Shown: positions 22,534-30,603 of the stretch, one piece after another
Numbering within the stretch: position 1 is the stretch's first letter
How the letters are laid out: each line of letters begins with the position of its first letter
From: Mycetocola sp.
GTDB taxonomy: Bacteria; Actinomycetota; Actinomycetes; Actinomycetales; Microbacteriaceae
NCBI RefSeq assembly: GCF_025464835.1
Contig: NZ_JAODMP010000045.1
Coordinates: forward strand, 1 to 34,756
DNA: 34,756 nt
Reading direction: 5' to 3'
Translations under genes and position numbers: made by a program
The notes under the pieces: generated by a model
The model's input: the letters and a program-made list of their open reading frames with translations, nothing else
What the model was told of the DNA's origin: nothing
The model's database searches: none

Positions 22534-22539
22534 CTCCGA

Positions 22540-25500
22540 CTACGGCTGCTGCGGCTCGACGAGGGTGATGAACGCACTCAGCTCCGTGATGCCGTGCGCG
22601 GTGACGGGCAGGTAGTCCGTCAGCGCCGGCGAGTACACCAGGTAAGCGGCCCACTTCGCACGCGAGATCGCCACGTTGAGCCGGTTCTTGAGGATGAGGA
22701 AGCCCATCCCCCGTGGCACTTCGGTCGGGGCGGATGCCGCAAGGGTCACGATCGCGATCGCCGCCTCCTGCCCCTGGAATTTGTCGACGGTTCCCACCCG
22801 AACCCGGTCGAGCCCCGCGGCGGCGAGAGCGTCACGCGCGAGCGCCACCTGAGCGTTGTACGGCGAGACGACGATGATGTCGTCCTGCCCGAGGGGGTCG
22901 TCGGCGCGAGACGCGGTCGGGTCGGTCCAGGCGCGGCCCATCGCTGCACGCACCAGCTCGACGACACGGTCGACCTCCTCGATCGACGACACGGCATTGC
23001 CGGCGTGTTCGACGGCTTCGACGTGCAGTCCAGGTGCGATACCGTCGAGGCGCCGGGTGGACGTCACTTCGTGGGCGTGCAGCTCGCCCTCGTAGGAGAG
23101 GCGAGAGACCGGCTCGGTGACCGCCGGATGCATCCGCCGGCTCTCGGCGAGGAAGTAACCGAGCTCAGCCGGCAGGACGTCGTGGCCGTCACTGACCCAG
23201 CCGAGGGCCGAGGTGTCGATCGGCTCCGGGTGCAGGCCCTGGCTGACCTGCGGCAGCTGCTGAGGGTCGCCGAGCAAAAGCAGGTTGCGAGCCGCGACGC
23301 TGGCCGCGATGGTGAACGCGAGCGAGTACTGCCCTGCCTCATCGATGACGAGGAGGTCAAGCGAGTGCCGCGGGAACCTCGCCTTGTTACTGAAGTCCCA
23401 GGCGGTGCCTCCGAGCACGAAGCCAGTGGCATCGTGCTCGGCAGCGAACAGCAGCTGGCCGTTGGAGTCGAGGACGGTGAACGGGACCTCAGCAGCATCC
23501 GCCCCGTTCTTCTGCACCTTGGCGGCGAGCTCGGCGGGCAGGCCGGCTTTGACCACGGCGCCGAGCAGGTTCTCGACGACGGCGTGAGATTGGGCGACGA
23601 CACCGATCTTCCAGCCGTGATCACGGACCAGCGCGGTGATGACGTGCGCGCCGAGGTAGGTCTTGCCCGTACCGGGCGGGCCCTGAACGGCGAGGTAGGA
23701 CGAGTCGAGGTCGAGGACGCTGGCGATCACCGCGTCGATACGGTCGCCCGTCACAGGGGCAAGCGCCCCTGACCGGGTACGGGGCGGGGTACGGCGGAGA
23801 ATGTCGACGACCGGGTCCATCGGCCATCCCGGTGCGGCGTCGACGATGGCCTGCGCCCATTCCTCGATCGCCGGTTTCTGCTGCCCGGCAGGAGGCGGCG
23901 CGGCAGGGGTGAGGGCGATCGGCAGCGTGTCGAACGGTTCCACTCCGGTCTGCAGGGTCTCCTCGACGAGGGCACCCCGGTCGTCGACCTCGAGAACCCT
24001 CACAGTGCGGCTGGGTCGCGAGCCGGGGTCTCCGGTCGTCGCTTCGAACGGGCCGGGGTGCTCGTACAGCACGTAGGGGCCCGCTTGCTCGCCTGGCTTG
24101 ACGCTCGATCCTGGACCCCACTTCCCGGTGAGGCGCACCCATCGCCGGTCGGTACGTTGCTTGCCCTCGCGGAACCACGGCCGCTCGAGAAGCGCGCCGT
24201 CGTCATCGACGACGAGCACGTCGCGAGTGTCGGCCCAGGTCTCGACGTCCTGGATCAGCCGTGCGAAGTGACCCCACCAGAAGCTCTTCTGCTCACGCTG
24301 GTGGTAGTCGATGGCAGCTGCGGCGAAGGCGGCAGCCGTCTGGTCCGCCGAGCGGCCGGCTGCGAGCCGATCACCGGCGAGCGCGAGGAGGGCATAACGG
24401 AGCGGAGACGGCGCGATCTCGGGCACCGAGTCCTTCGCTTCGTGCAGCGTTCCCGGCAGGATGCCGTGCTCACGGCCGCGTTCAAGAAGCCAGTCCCGCA
24501 GGCGCAGTGTCGACACGCAGTCGTACCGGTTGTAGTCGGCGATTTCGTCGAGTTTGCGCTGGCCGGCGGTTTCGTCGCCGTGCGCGGCGAGCTCGCGGGC
24601 ATCCGCGTATTCGGTGATCGACGCGGCAGCGTTGGTGACATCTCCTGTGCGCAGTTCGTCGCCCATGTACAGCGGCTCGAGCTTCTTGATCGAGTAGGAG
24701 CGGGACCCAACCCGAACGCTCTTCTTCACCATCGGATACAGGTCGACGAGAACGTTGTCGCGCAGCAGCTGGTCGACTTCGTCTTCGCCCTCGCCGTGCC
24801 TGGCGGCGATCGACGACAGGTGCGTGCGTTCGTATGACGCGTAGTGATAGATATGCAGATTTGGGAATGTACGTCGTCGCTCGGCCACGAAGTCGAGGAA
24901 CCTGCGCAGAGCGACGCGTTCCTCAGCGAAGGAGTGCGCCCAGACCGCGGTGAACTTCTCGGAAACGTCGACGAGCCCGAAGAGATAATCGAGGCCCCAT
25001 GAACGGGCGTTCCCTTCCGTGTAGAGCGGGTCACCCTCGAAGTCGAAGAAGATGTCGCCGGGGTCCGGTTCCGGCAGCGCGGCCAGGGCCTGCGGGTGAA
25101 AGACCCGCACTGGAGGCGGCGTGTGGTCCTCCGGCGATGTCGGCCCCTCGAGCTGGAGCTTCGCCTGGAGACGCAGACCCGCCAGGGTGGTTCTCCCGAT
25201 GCCTTCGACGTCGGCGGTCGAATCCGCGAGCTCTTCGATCGTGGTGATGCCGTTCTGGGCCAGCCTGGTGCGCTGGGTGACCCGCAGCCCGCCGACGAGC
25301 AGCACGTCGCGGGTGGACTGGATCTCTGCTTCGCAGGTTTCACACCGGCCACAGATGGCGTACCGCGCATCGCGCCATTCGACGGCGGCGTCATCGTCGA
25401 ATCGTTCAGCGATGATCCGCTGCAGGCGCTGCTCGCGCTTGAGGTACACGGGCAGGATGTCGCTCACCCGGTGCTCGCTCGTCATCCCGTTGCCGAGCAG

Positions 25501-26040
25501 CAGCTGCACGGTATCTGCCGGTTCGACGCCGATCTGGCGCAACTGCTGCACGTAAGCGGCCAGCTGAAGAAGCGCCGTCACCTTGGCGGATCGGGCGAGC
25601 TTGGTGTCCTGAACCAGATAGCGGCCGTCTGGTTGCCGCACGATGAAATCGGCGAAACCCACGAACCGCCCGTCGAAGAACGTGGCCTGGAAGACGACGT
25701 CTGCTCCGCTCTCGAACGCGCGCCGGGTTGCGGCAACAGCCTCGGCCAGGGCCTCGCGGGTCAGCTCCTCAGGGCGCTGGATCTCGACAACGCCAGCACC
25801 GAACTGCGCCCGGTACGCGTCGAGAACGCGAGCCTCGTGTTCATCACCGAGCCGCCCCGTGCGAGCGAGCATCGCATCGACGACCTCCTCGACGCGCTCG
25901 GTGCGGCCCAGCTTCGCATCGAGCTTGCGCAGGAACGCGAATTCGCACTTCGACGCCGTGGTGAGATCGCTCGCGCTCGTCACGAGAGTGCCGGTGTTCA
26001 CCAGCGAACCGGTGGGGGCGGGGTCGTCGAGGAAGAACAA
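22540..26040 (-). CDS. TM0106-type RecB-like nuclease fused to RNase H-like and SF1 helicase domains
   Basis: A 1166-residue DNA-processing protein with three parts. An N-terminal PD-(D/E)XK nuclease has VTSASDLTTASKCEFAFLRK at about 20-39, FVGFADFIV and YLVQDTKLAR (the D..D.K core). A cysteine cluster, Cys32 plus ICGRCETCEAE near 235, is as expected for an AddB/Dna2-type Fe-S nuclease. A middle RNase H-like domain begins IFFDFEGDPLY near 345. A C-terminal superfamily 1 helicase has Walker A GPPGTGKTYLGAH near 785, DEAGQYSL near 890, TVDKFQGQEAAIAIVT near 1080 and NRLNVAISRAKWAAYLVYS near 1125. The start is TTG at 26040 with GGAG 5-6 nt upstream; the frame extends to 26574, but two plus-strand genes lie there. 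The substrate, in repair or RNA-DNA hybrid processing, is inferred. Confidence 0.88.
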   Translation of the reverse strand: MFFLDDPAPTGSLVNTGTLVTSASDLTTASKCEFAFLRKLDAKLGRTERVEEVVDAMLARTGRLGDEHEARVLDAYRAQFGAGVVEIQRPEELTREALAEAVAATRRAFESGADVVFQATFFDGRFVGFADFIVRQPDGRYLVQDTKLARSAKVTALLQLAAYVQQLRQIGVEPADTVQLLLGNGMTSEHRVSDILPVYLKREQRLQRIIAERFDDDAAVEWRDARYAICGRCETCEAEIQSTRDVLLVGGLRVTQRTRLAQNGITTIEELADSTADVEGIGRTTLAGLRLQAKLQLEGPTSPEDHTPPPVRVFHPQALAALPEPDPGDIFFDFEGDPLYTEGNARSWGLDYLFGLVDVSEKFTAVWAHSFAEERVALRRFLDFVAERRRTFPNLHIYHYASYERTHLSSIAARHGEGEDEVDQLLRDNVLVDLYPMVKKSVRVGSRSYSIKKLEPLYMGDELRTGDVTNAAASITEYADARELAAHGDETAGQRKLDEIADYNRYDCVSTLRLRDWLLERGREHGILPGTLHEAKDSVPEIAPSPLRYALLALAGDRLAAGRSADQTAAAFAAAAIDYHQREQKSFWWGHFARLIQDVETWADTRDVLVVDDDGALLERPWFREGKQRTDRRWVRLTGKWGPGSSVKPGEQAGPYVLYEHPGPFEATTGDPGSRPSRTVRVLEVDDRGALVEETLQTGVEPFDTLPIALTPAAPPPAGQQKPAIEEWAQAIVDAAPGWPMDPVVDILRRTPPRTRSGALAPVTGDRIDAVIASVLDLDSSYLAVQGPPGTGKTYLGAHVITALVRDHGWKIGVVAQSHAVVENLLGAVVKAGLPAELAAKVQKNGADAAEVPFTVLDSNGQLLFAAEHDATGFVLGGTAWDFSNKARFPRHSLDLLVIDEAGQYSLAFTIAASVAARNLLLLGDPQQLPQVSQGLHPEPIDTSALGWVSDGHDVLPAELGYFLAESRRMHPAVTEPVSRLSYEGELHAHEVTSTRRLDGIAPGLHVEAVEHAGNAVSSIEEVDRVVELVRAAMGRAWTDPTASRADDPLGQDDIIVVSPYNAQVALARDALAAAGLDRVRVGTVDKFQGQEAAIAIVTLAASAPTEVPRGMGFLILKNRLNVAISRAKWAAYLVYSPALTDYLPVTAHGITELSAFITLVEPQQP

Positions 26041-26159
26041 TGGATCTCCAATGGTCGGGCAATTCCGAGGGTAGCCGCAGCCACCGACAGCGGGTGAAAG
26101 GCTGCAGAAAAGAAGCCTCCCGCGCGCGAGAAGCCCTTCCGGCCGAGGCACGCCTGGCG

Positions 26160-26165
26160 TACCGT
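26160..26165 (+). promoter_or_regulatory. Probable -10 element, leaderless start of microprotein 1
   Basis: TACCGT, spacer TGAGCC (6 nt), ATG at 26172. The surrounding bases resemble those in front of the second copy (26385-26390), both preceded by CCTGGC. Confidence 0.6.
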
Positions 26166-26171
26166 TGAGCC

Positions 26172-26324
26172 ATGGACACGAGCGACGGCGTCGTCGCAGA
26201 ACCGACCGAAACGCCCCTCCCCAAGCGGCGGGGCCAGCCGGCTGACGGCATCCCGGATGGGTCCGGGTCCGACGGCCACCCGGACTCCGACGACGACACC
26301 GCGTCCGGCGGTCCCGCCCACTGA
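26172..26324 (+). CDS. Acidic microprotein 1 of a tandem pair
   Basis: A 50-residue protein beginning MDTSDGVVAEPTETPLPKRR and ending with the blocks GQPADGIPDGSG and DTASGGPAH. It shares both blocks with the 56-residue protein encoded 73 bp downstream (GQSADGIPDGSG, DTASGGPAD), so the two are paralogues with a conserved C-terminal half and a free N-terminal half. It is very acidic, with no cysteine or hydrophobic stretch, and is probably disordered. A leaderless promoter hexamer supports real expression. It is divergent from the nuclease-helicase gene. Function unknown. Confidence 0.7.
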   Translation: MDTSDGVVAEPTETPLPKRRGQPADGIPDGSGSDGHPDSDDDTASGGPAH

Positions 26325-26384
26325 ACCCGTTAGCACATCCCGTCGGATGCCGCTCCGCTCTATCGCGGACGCCTCCTGGCCGCG

Positions 26385-26390
26385 TACGGT
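26385..26390 (+). promoter_or_regulatory. Probable -10 element, leaderless start of microprotein 2
   Basis: TACGGT, spacer GGGGCC (6 nt), ATG at 26397. Confidence 0.6.
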
Positions 26391-26396
26391 GGGGCC

Positions 26397-26567
26397 ATGA
26401 CTGACAACGAGCAGACCGAACACCCGAAGCCCCGCGACCGTTCACATCACGACGAAACTGCGAACCGTCCAGGACAGTCAGCCGACGGCATCCCTGACGG
26501 ATCAGGCACAAACACGGACACCGGCGACACCGCCGAGGACACTGCGTCCGGGGGCCCCGCCGACTAG
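26397..26567 (+). CDS. Acidic microprotein 2 of a tandem pair
   Basis: A 56-residue protein, MTDNEQTEHPKPRDRSHHDE onward, with GQSADGIPDGSG near 27-38 and a terminal DTASGGPAD. Both blocks are nearly identical to the first copy, whereas the N-terminal 26 residues differ. Its stop is 86 bp before the SNF2 gene, on the same strand. Promoter arrangement and composition match the first copy. Conservation of the C-terminal signature while the rest drifts argues for a selected short motif, perhaps a binding peptide. That is inference; I know no family. Confidence 0.7.
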   Translation: MTDNEQTEHPKPRDRSHHDETANRPGQSADGIPDGSGTNTDTGDTAEDTASGGPAD

Positions 26568-26653
26568 CGCTCAAGGGTGAGCGCGGCGTGGACGGCAGCT
26601 GGCGAAGTCGAGCGGCGGCAGCCGCAGGCCGAAGGGCGTGAGATCATAGAAGG

Positions 26654-29600
26654 ATGTCGCCCGCCGCCGCTCCCCTGGTGGATGTCACCGACATCATCCG
26701 TCTTGTCGGCAACGCCGCGTTCAATCGCGCCACCGCGTACGCGCGGACCGGCGCCGTCACAGCGATCGACTGGGACGACGAATCCAGAAGCCTCACCGCC
26801 GAAGTGCACGGCACGTCGCCGCGTCCCTACCGCTGCCGGGTGAGCCTCGCTCCGGCACGCAAGGATTTCAGCCGACCCACCTCCTCCAGCTGCACGTGCC
26901 CGATGCACCTTGATTGCAAGCACGTCGCCGCTGCTCTGCTCGCCAGCAACGCCCTCGCGGTCAAGAGCATCGCCCTGCCGCCGTCCGGGCTGACAGATAC
27001 CGGCGCGCACGATCGCGCCTGGATCGATCGTCAGATGCGCGAAGCAGACGGCTGGTACGACGGTGAGACGACCTGGCCGAGCGCAACTTGGCCGGCCGAT
27101 GAGCCGACCGCAGCGGCGCCAGCCGATCCGGCGCAGCCCGCGTGGAAATCGGCTGTGGGCGCTCTGACCGGTCAGCCGGCGGCATCCGGAACCGAGCCGA
27201 CGTCGATGGGCCTGCAGTTCGAACTCCGTGAGCAGACCCCTCGGACCAAGCACCGCTGGAACGGCCCCACCGCCCGAACGGCGAAGACGGCGTCCGACCT
27301 CGGCGAATACCGGCTCGGCGTTCGCCCGGTGATCCGTAACGACAAGGGCAACTGGGTGCGCACGAACGTCGGCTGGAACACCTTCAGCTACCAGGTCAAC
27401 CGGCTCGGCCTTGACCCCGCCCAGCACCGCTGGTTCAGCCAGTTCGCCGCGCTGCACCGGGCCGCCCGCAACGTTTACACCGTCGGCCAGGACCTCGACT
27501 GGCTGTACCTCGACGACTTCAACAGCCCACTGCTCTGGAACCTTCTCGAGGAAGCGACCTCGCTCGGCATCGAACTCGTCGGCAGCCGCAAGGACGCCGT
27601 CGTCACCATCGGGGCGAACGCCTCGGTGAGCCTCGACGCCTCCGCCGACCCGGACCTGCGCCTCGACGCGACCCTGACCATCGACGGCATCGAGCACCCG
27701 ACCCAATCGGCGGGGCTGCTCGGCGACCACGGTGTCTACGCGTACTCCCTTGAACCGGCCGCCCGCTTCATCCTCGCTCCGACGCCCAAGCGGCTCACCG
27801 AGGAACAGAAGCGTCTCGTCGGCCGCGCCAGCAGCGTGATCGTCCCAGCCGCCGACATCGACGAGTTCCTCACCGAGTTCTACCCGCGGCTGCGGCACAC
27901 CATCCCGATCACGTCGACGGATGCCACCGTCGAGTTCCCGCCGACGGTGCCGCCGGTGCTCGTCCTCACCGCGGTTTTCTCGGCCAAGCACACCCTCGCG
28001 CTGTCCTGGGAATGGGAGTACACAGAGGGCTCAGAGAAGACGCGGATGCCGCTCTACGCGACAGCGCACGACTCCGGCCTCCGGGACCTGCAGCTGGAGC
28101 ACACCATCGCGGAACGGGCGCGCGCGATCACACCGCTGGAGGCGCAGACCCTGGTCGGATTCGACGCTGCCGAGTTCACCGACAAGATCCTGCCGGGGAT
28201 CGAGGCGGTGGAGGGGGTGCGTGTCGACGTCACGGGCACACGCCCGGACTACCGGGAACTCACCGAACCCCCGAAGCTCAAGGTCAGCACCGTCGAGACC
28301 GATCAGCGCGACTGGTTCGACCTCGGAGTCGTCGTGACGATCGGCGGGCAGAAGATCCCGTTCGGTCCACTGTTCAAGGCCCTGTCGAAGGGGCAGACCA
28401 AGCTGCTGCTGGTCGATAACAGTTACCTCTCGCTGCAGCAGCCGGCCTTCGAGCAACTGCACGAGCTCATCGAAGAGGCACGGTCCCTCGCCGAGTGGGA
28501 CACCGGCATGCGGATCAGCCGGTACCAGTCGAGCCTCTGGGAAGACCTTGAGAATCTCGCCGACGAATCGGAACAGGCGGCGTCATGGAAGGCCGCGGTT
28601 ACCGGGCTGCGGGAACTCACCACCGTCGAGCAGACCCCGCTGCCCGCAGGCATCCAGGCGACGCTCCGCCCGTACCAGCTCGACGGTTTCGCCTGGCTCG
28701 CCTTCCTCTGGAAGCACCAGCTCGGGGGCATCCTCGCCGACGACATGGGCCTCGGCAAGACGCTGCAGACTCTCGCTCTCATGAGCCACGCGAAGGAAGT
28801 GACCGAGCCGGCAAAGCGACGCCCGTTCCTCGTCGTCGCGCCGACATCCGTCGTCTCGAACTGGCAGATCGAAGCTCAGCGGTTCGCCCCCGACCTCGAC
28901 GTTCGCACGATCACCTCGACCCGGGCGAAGAGCGGGCCGGTCGGTGACGTCGGTGGCGCCGATGTCGTGATCACGTCATACACGCTGTTCCGGCTCGATT
29001 TCGAGGCATACGCCGAACACGAGTGGGCAGGGCTGATTCTCGACGAAGCCCAGTTCGTGAAGAACCGCACCGCGAAGGTGCACCAGTCGGTCCGCGAGCT
29101 CAAGGCGCCGTTCAAACTCGCGATCACCGGCACCCCGATGGAGAACAACCTGCTCGAGCTGTGGTCGCTGTTCGCGATCGTCGCCCCTGGACTGTTCCCA
29201 TCGGCACGCAAATTCCTCGAAGAGTATGCGAAACCGATCGAGGCCGGCGACCGGCCGGAGCTCCTCACCCGGCTGCGGCGACGCATCCGCCCCCTGATGA
29301 TGCGCCGCACCAAGGAACTCGTCGCCACCGACCTGCCCGCGAAGCAGGAGCAGGTCCTCACCATCGACCTCAACCCGAAGCACAAGAAGCTGTACGACAC
29401 GTTCCTGCAGCGGGAGCGGCAGAAACTGCTCGGCCTGCTCGACGACATGGACAAGAACCGGTTCATCGTGTTCCGGTCGCTCACCCTGCTGCGGATGCTC
29501 AGCCTCGACGCGTCCCTCGTCGACGAGTCGTACGGCAATGTGCCGTCGTCGAAGCTCGACGCCCTGTTCGAACAGCTCGAGGACGTCCTCGTCGAGGGCC

Positions 29601-30139
29601 ACCGGGCGCTGATCTTCAGCCAGTTCACGTCGTTCCTCGGCAAGGCGGCCGCGCGCCTCGACGCCGCAGGCATCCCGTACGCGTACCTGGACGGCTCGAC
29701 GACGAAGCGGGCGGATGTCATCAAGAAGTTCAAGGACGGCGTCGCCCCGATCTTCCTGATCAGCCTCAAGGCCGGTGGCTTCGGGCTCAACCTCACCGAA
29801 GCGGACTACGTGTTCCTGCTCGACCCGTGGTGGAACCCAGCCACCGAGGCCCAGGCGGTCGACAGAACCCACCGGATCGGTCAGACCAAGAACGTCATGG
29901 TCTACCGGATGGTCGCCAACGGCACCATCGAGGAGAAGGTGATGGCGCTGAAGGCGCAGAAGGCGAAACTGTTCAACGCGGTGATGGACGACGACGCCGT
30001 CTTCAGCTCCGCCCTGACCGCCGACGACATCCGCGGCCTGCTCGAGGAACCCGAACCGCCGTCGGCGATCGAAAGCGCCGCCGTGGACTTCGCGGTCGCG
30101 GACGCCGAAAGACGCTCGCGCTGGACGTCTGCCGACTGA
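26654..30139 (+). CDS. SNF2-family helicase with N-terminal SWIM zinc finger
   Basis: A 1161-residue SWI2/SNF2 ATPase (HepA-like, DEAD/DEAH helicase superfamily 2). A SWIM zinc finger is at about 80-90: C80, C82, C88 and H90 in CTCPMHLDCKH (CxC...CxH). A long middle region (about 180-640) is the SNF2-associated bacterial domain. The ATPase core has DDMGLGKTLQT near 693-703, VVAPTSVVSNW, LILDEAQFVKN near 795 (DEAQ box), ITGTPMENNLLELWS, then the C-terminal lobe with LIFSQFTSFLG, ISLKAGGFGLNLTEADYV and DPWWNPATEAQAVDRTHRIG. It translocates on double-stranded DNA, probably remodelling protein-DNA complexes; bacterial members of this architecture have few known roles. The start is ATG at 26654 with GAAGG immediately upstream (short spacing). 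Confidence 0.93.
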   Translation: MSPAAAPLVDVTDIIRLVGNAAFNRATAYARTGAVTAIDWDDESRSLTAEVHGTSPRPYRCRVSLAPARKDFSRPTSSSCTCPMHLDCKHVAAALLASNALAVKSIALPPSGLTDTGAHDRAWIDRQMREADGWYDGETTWPSATWPADEPTAAAPADPAQPAWKSAVGALTGQPAASGTEPTSMGLQFELREQTPRTKHRWNGPTARTAKTASDLGEYRLGVRPVIRNDKGNWVRTNVGWNTFSYQVNRLGLDPAQHRWFSQFAALHRAARNVYTVGQDLDWLYLDDFNSPLLWNLLEEATSLGIELVGSRKDAVVTIGANASVSLDASADPDLRLDATLTIDGIEHPTQSAGLLGDHGVYAYSLEPAARFILAPTPKRLTEEQKRLVGRASSVIVPAADIDEFLTEFYPRLRHTIPITSTDATVEFPPTVPPVLVLTAVFSAKHTLALSWEWEYTEGSEKTRMPLYATAHDSGLRDLQLEHTIAERARAITPLEAQTLVGFDAAEFTDKILPGIEAVEGVRVDVTGTRPDYRELTEPPKLKVSTVETDQRDWFDLGVVVTIGGQKIPFGPLFKALSKGQTKLLLVDNSYLSLQQPAFEQLHELIEEARSLAEWDTGMRISRYQSSLWEDLENLADESEQAASWKAAVTGLRELTTVEQTPLPAGIQATLRPYQLDGFAWLAFLWKHQLGGILADDMGLGKTLQTLALMSHAKEVTEPAKRRPFLVVAPTSVVSNWQIEAQRFAPDLDVRTITSTRAKSGPVGDVGGADVVITSYTLFRLDFEAYAEHEWAGLILDEAQFVKNRTAKVHQSVRELKAPFKLAITGTPMENNLLELWSLFAIVAPGLFPSARKFLEEYAKPIEAGDRPELLTRLRRRIRPLMMRRTKELVATDLPAKQEQVLTIDLNPKHKKLYDTFLQRERQKLLGLLDDMDKNRFIVFRSLTLLRMLSLDASLVDESYGNVPSSKLDALFEQLEDVLVEGHRALIFSQFTSFLGKAAARLDAAGIPYAYLDGSTTKRADVIKKFKDGVAPIFLISLKAGGFGLNLTEADYVFLLDPWWNPATEAQAVDRTHRIGQTKNVMVYRMVANGTIEEKVMALKAQKAKLFNAVMDDDAVFSSALTADDIRGLLEEPEPPSAIESAAVDFAVADAERRSRWTSAD

Positions 30140-30182
30140 ACCGCCCCGCCGTTGGGGTACAGACGGGCGGCCAACGCGGCCT

Positions 30183-30188
30183 TAGACT
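30183..30188 (+). promoter_or_regulatory. Probable -10 element, leaderless start of the 40-residue microprotein
   Basis: TAGACT, spacer CAGCGG (6 nt), ATG at 30195. Confidence 0.6.
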
Positions 30189-30194
30189 CAGCGG

Positions 30195-30317
30195 ATGACA
30201 ACTGCACCTGCGAGCGGCCGTTCGGATGACCGCGGGTACGACGAGTTCAGCCTCGACTACGACCCGACCTATGCCGGAGAATCCAGCTTCGGTCCCGAGG
30301 ACTTTCCTCCGAGTTGA
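30195..30317 (+). CDS. Forty-residue acidic microprotein
   Basis: Begins MTTAPASGRSDDRGYDEFSL and continues DYDPTYAGESSFGPEDFPPS to a TGA. It is rich in Asp, Glu, Tyr, Phe, Pro and Gly, with no basic or long hydrophobic segment, and probably lacks a fixed fold alone. A leaderless -10 hexamer in the right place, plus an otherwise empty gap after the SNF2 gene, suggests a real gene. It could be co-expressed with, or act near, the SNF2 protein; there is no direct evidence. It does not match the two microproteins upstream. Confidence 0.6.
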   Translation: MTTAPASGRSDDRGYDEFSLDYDPTYAGESSFGPEDFPPS

Positions 30318-30339
30318 GGCGCCTCTCGGTACGCCGCGC

Positions 30340-30525
30340 TCAGGTGGCCTGCTCGGCGACGCTCGCGAGTTGGGCCCATGGCGCATGGCCTACATCCGCG
30401 AGGATCATGCCGATCACGGCCGCCCATACGGTGGACATGCTGGCGGGGAGTTCGGCCACCAGAAACGGCAGCCGCCGCGGCACCGGGCTCCGGAGTACCC
30501 CAGCTGAGGCCCAGCGCACGGCCAT
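30340..30525 (-). CDS. Possible small protein
   Basis: A 61-residue open frame, MAVRWASAGVLRSPVPRRLP then FLVAELPASMSTVWAAVIGM and a short tail ending ASVAEQAT. It has a mixed hydrophobic/basic composition and three tryptophans. The region would otherwise be an empty gap of about 290 bp. No Shine-Dalgarno is present. A weak CATTCT hexamer lies 7 nt before the ATG, similar in position to the leaderless promoters here. Product unknown; it may be no gene at all. Confidence 0.3.
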   Translation of the reverse strand: MAVRWASAGVLRSPVPRRLPFLVAELPASMSTVWAAVIGMILADVGHAPWAQLASVAEQAT

Positions 30526-30603
30526 AGCCGTCAGAATGGGCACGGGCGACGGCGCACATTCGCGCGGCCACCGGCGGCGGACCCTCCGCGGCAGGAGGAG
30601 ATC

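Noticed and set aside
26041-26574. N-terminal extension of the nuclease-helicase frame
   Set aside because: The extension is Arg/Gly-rich, lacks a conserved start and overlaps two leaderless plus-strand microproteins. TTG at 26040 has a GGAG and directly precedes conserved sequence.
26564-27991. Minus-strand open frame (475 codons) opposite the SNF2 gene
   Set aside because: Antisense of the SWIM-SNF2 N-terminal part; no motifs, Arg/Gly-rich.
30140-30182. Terminator after the SNF2 gene
   Set aside because: CCGTTGG and CCAACGCGG could pair, but the stem is short and imperfect and there is no T-run.
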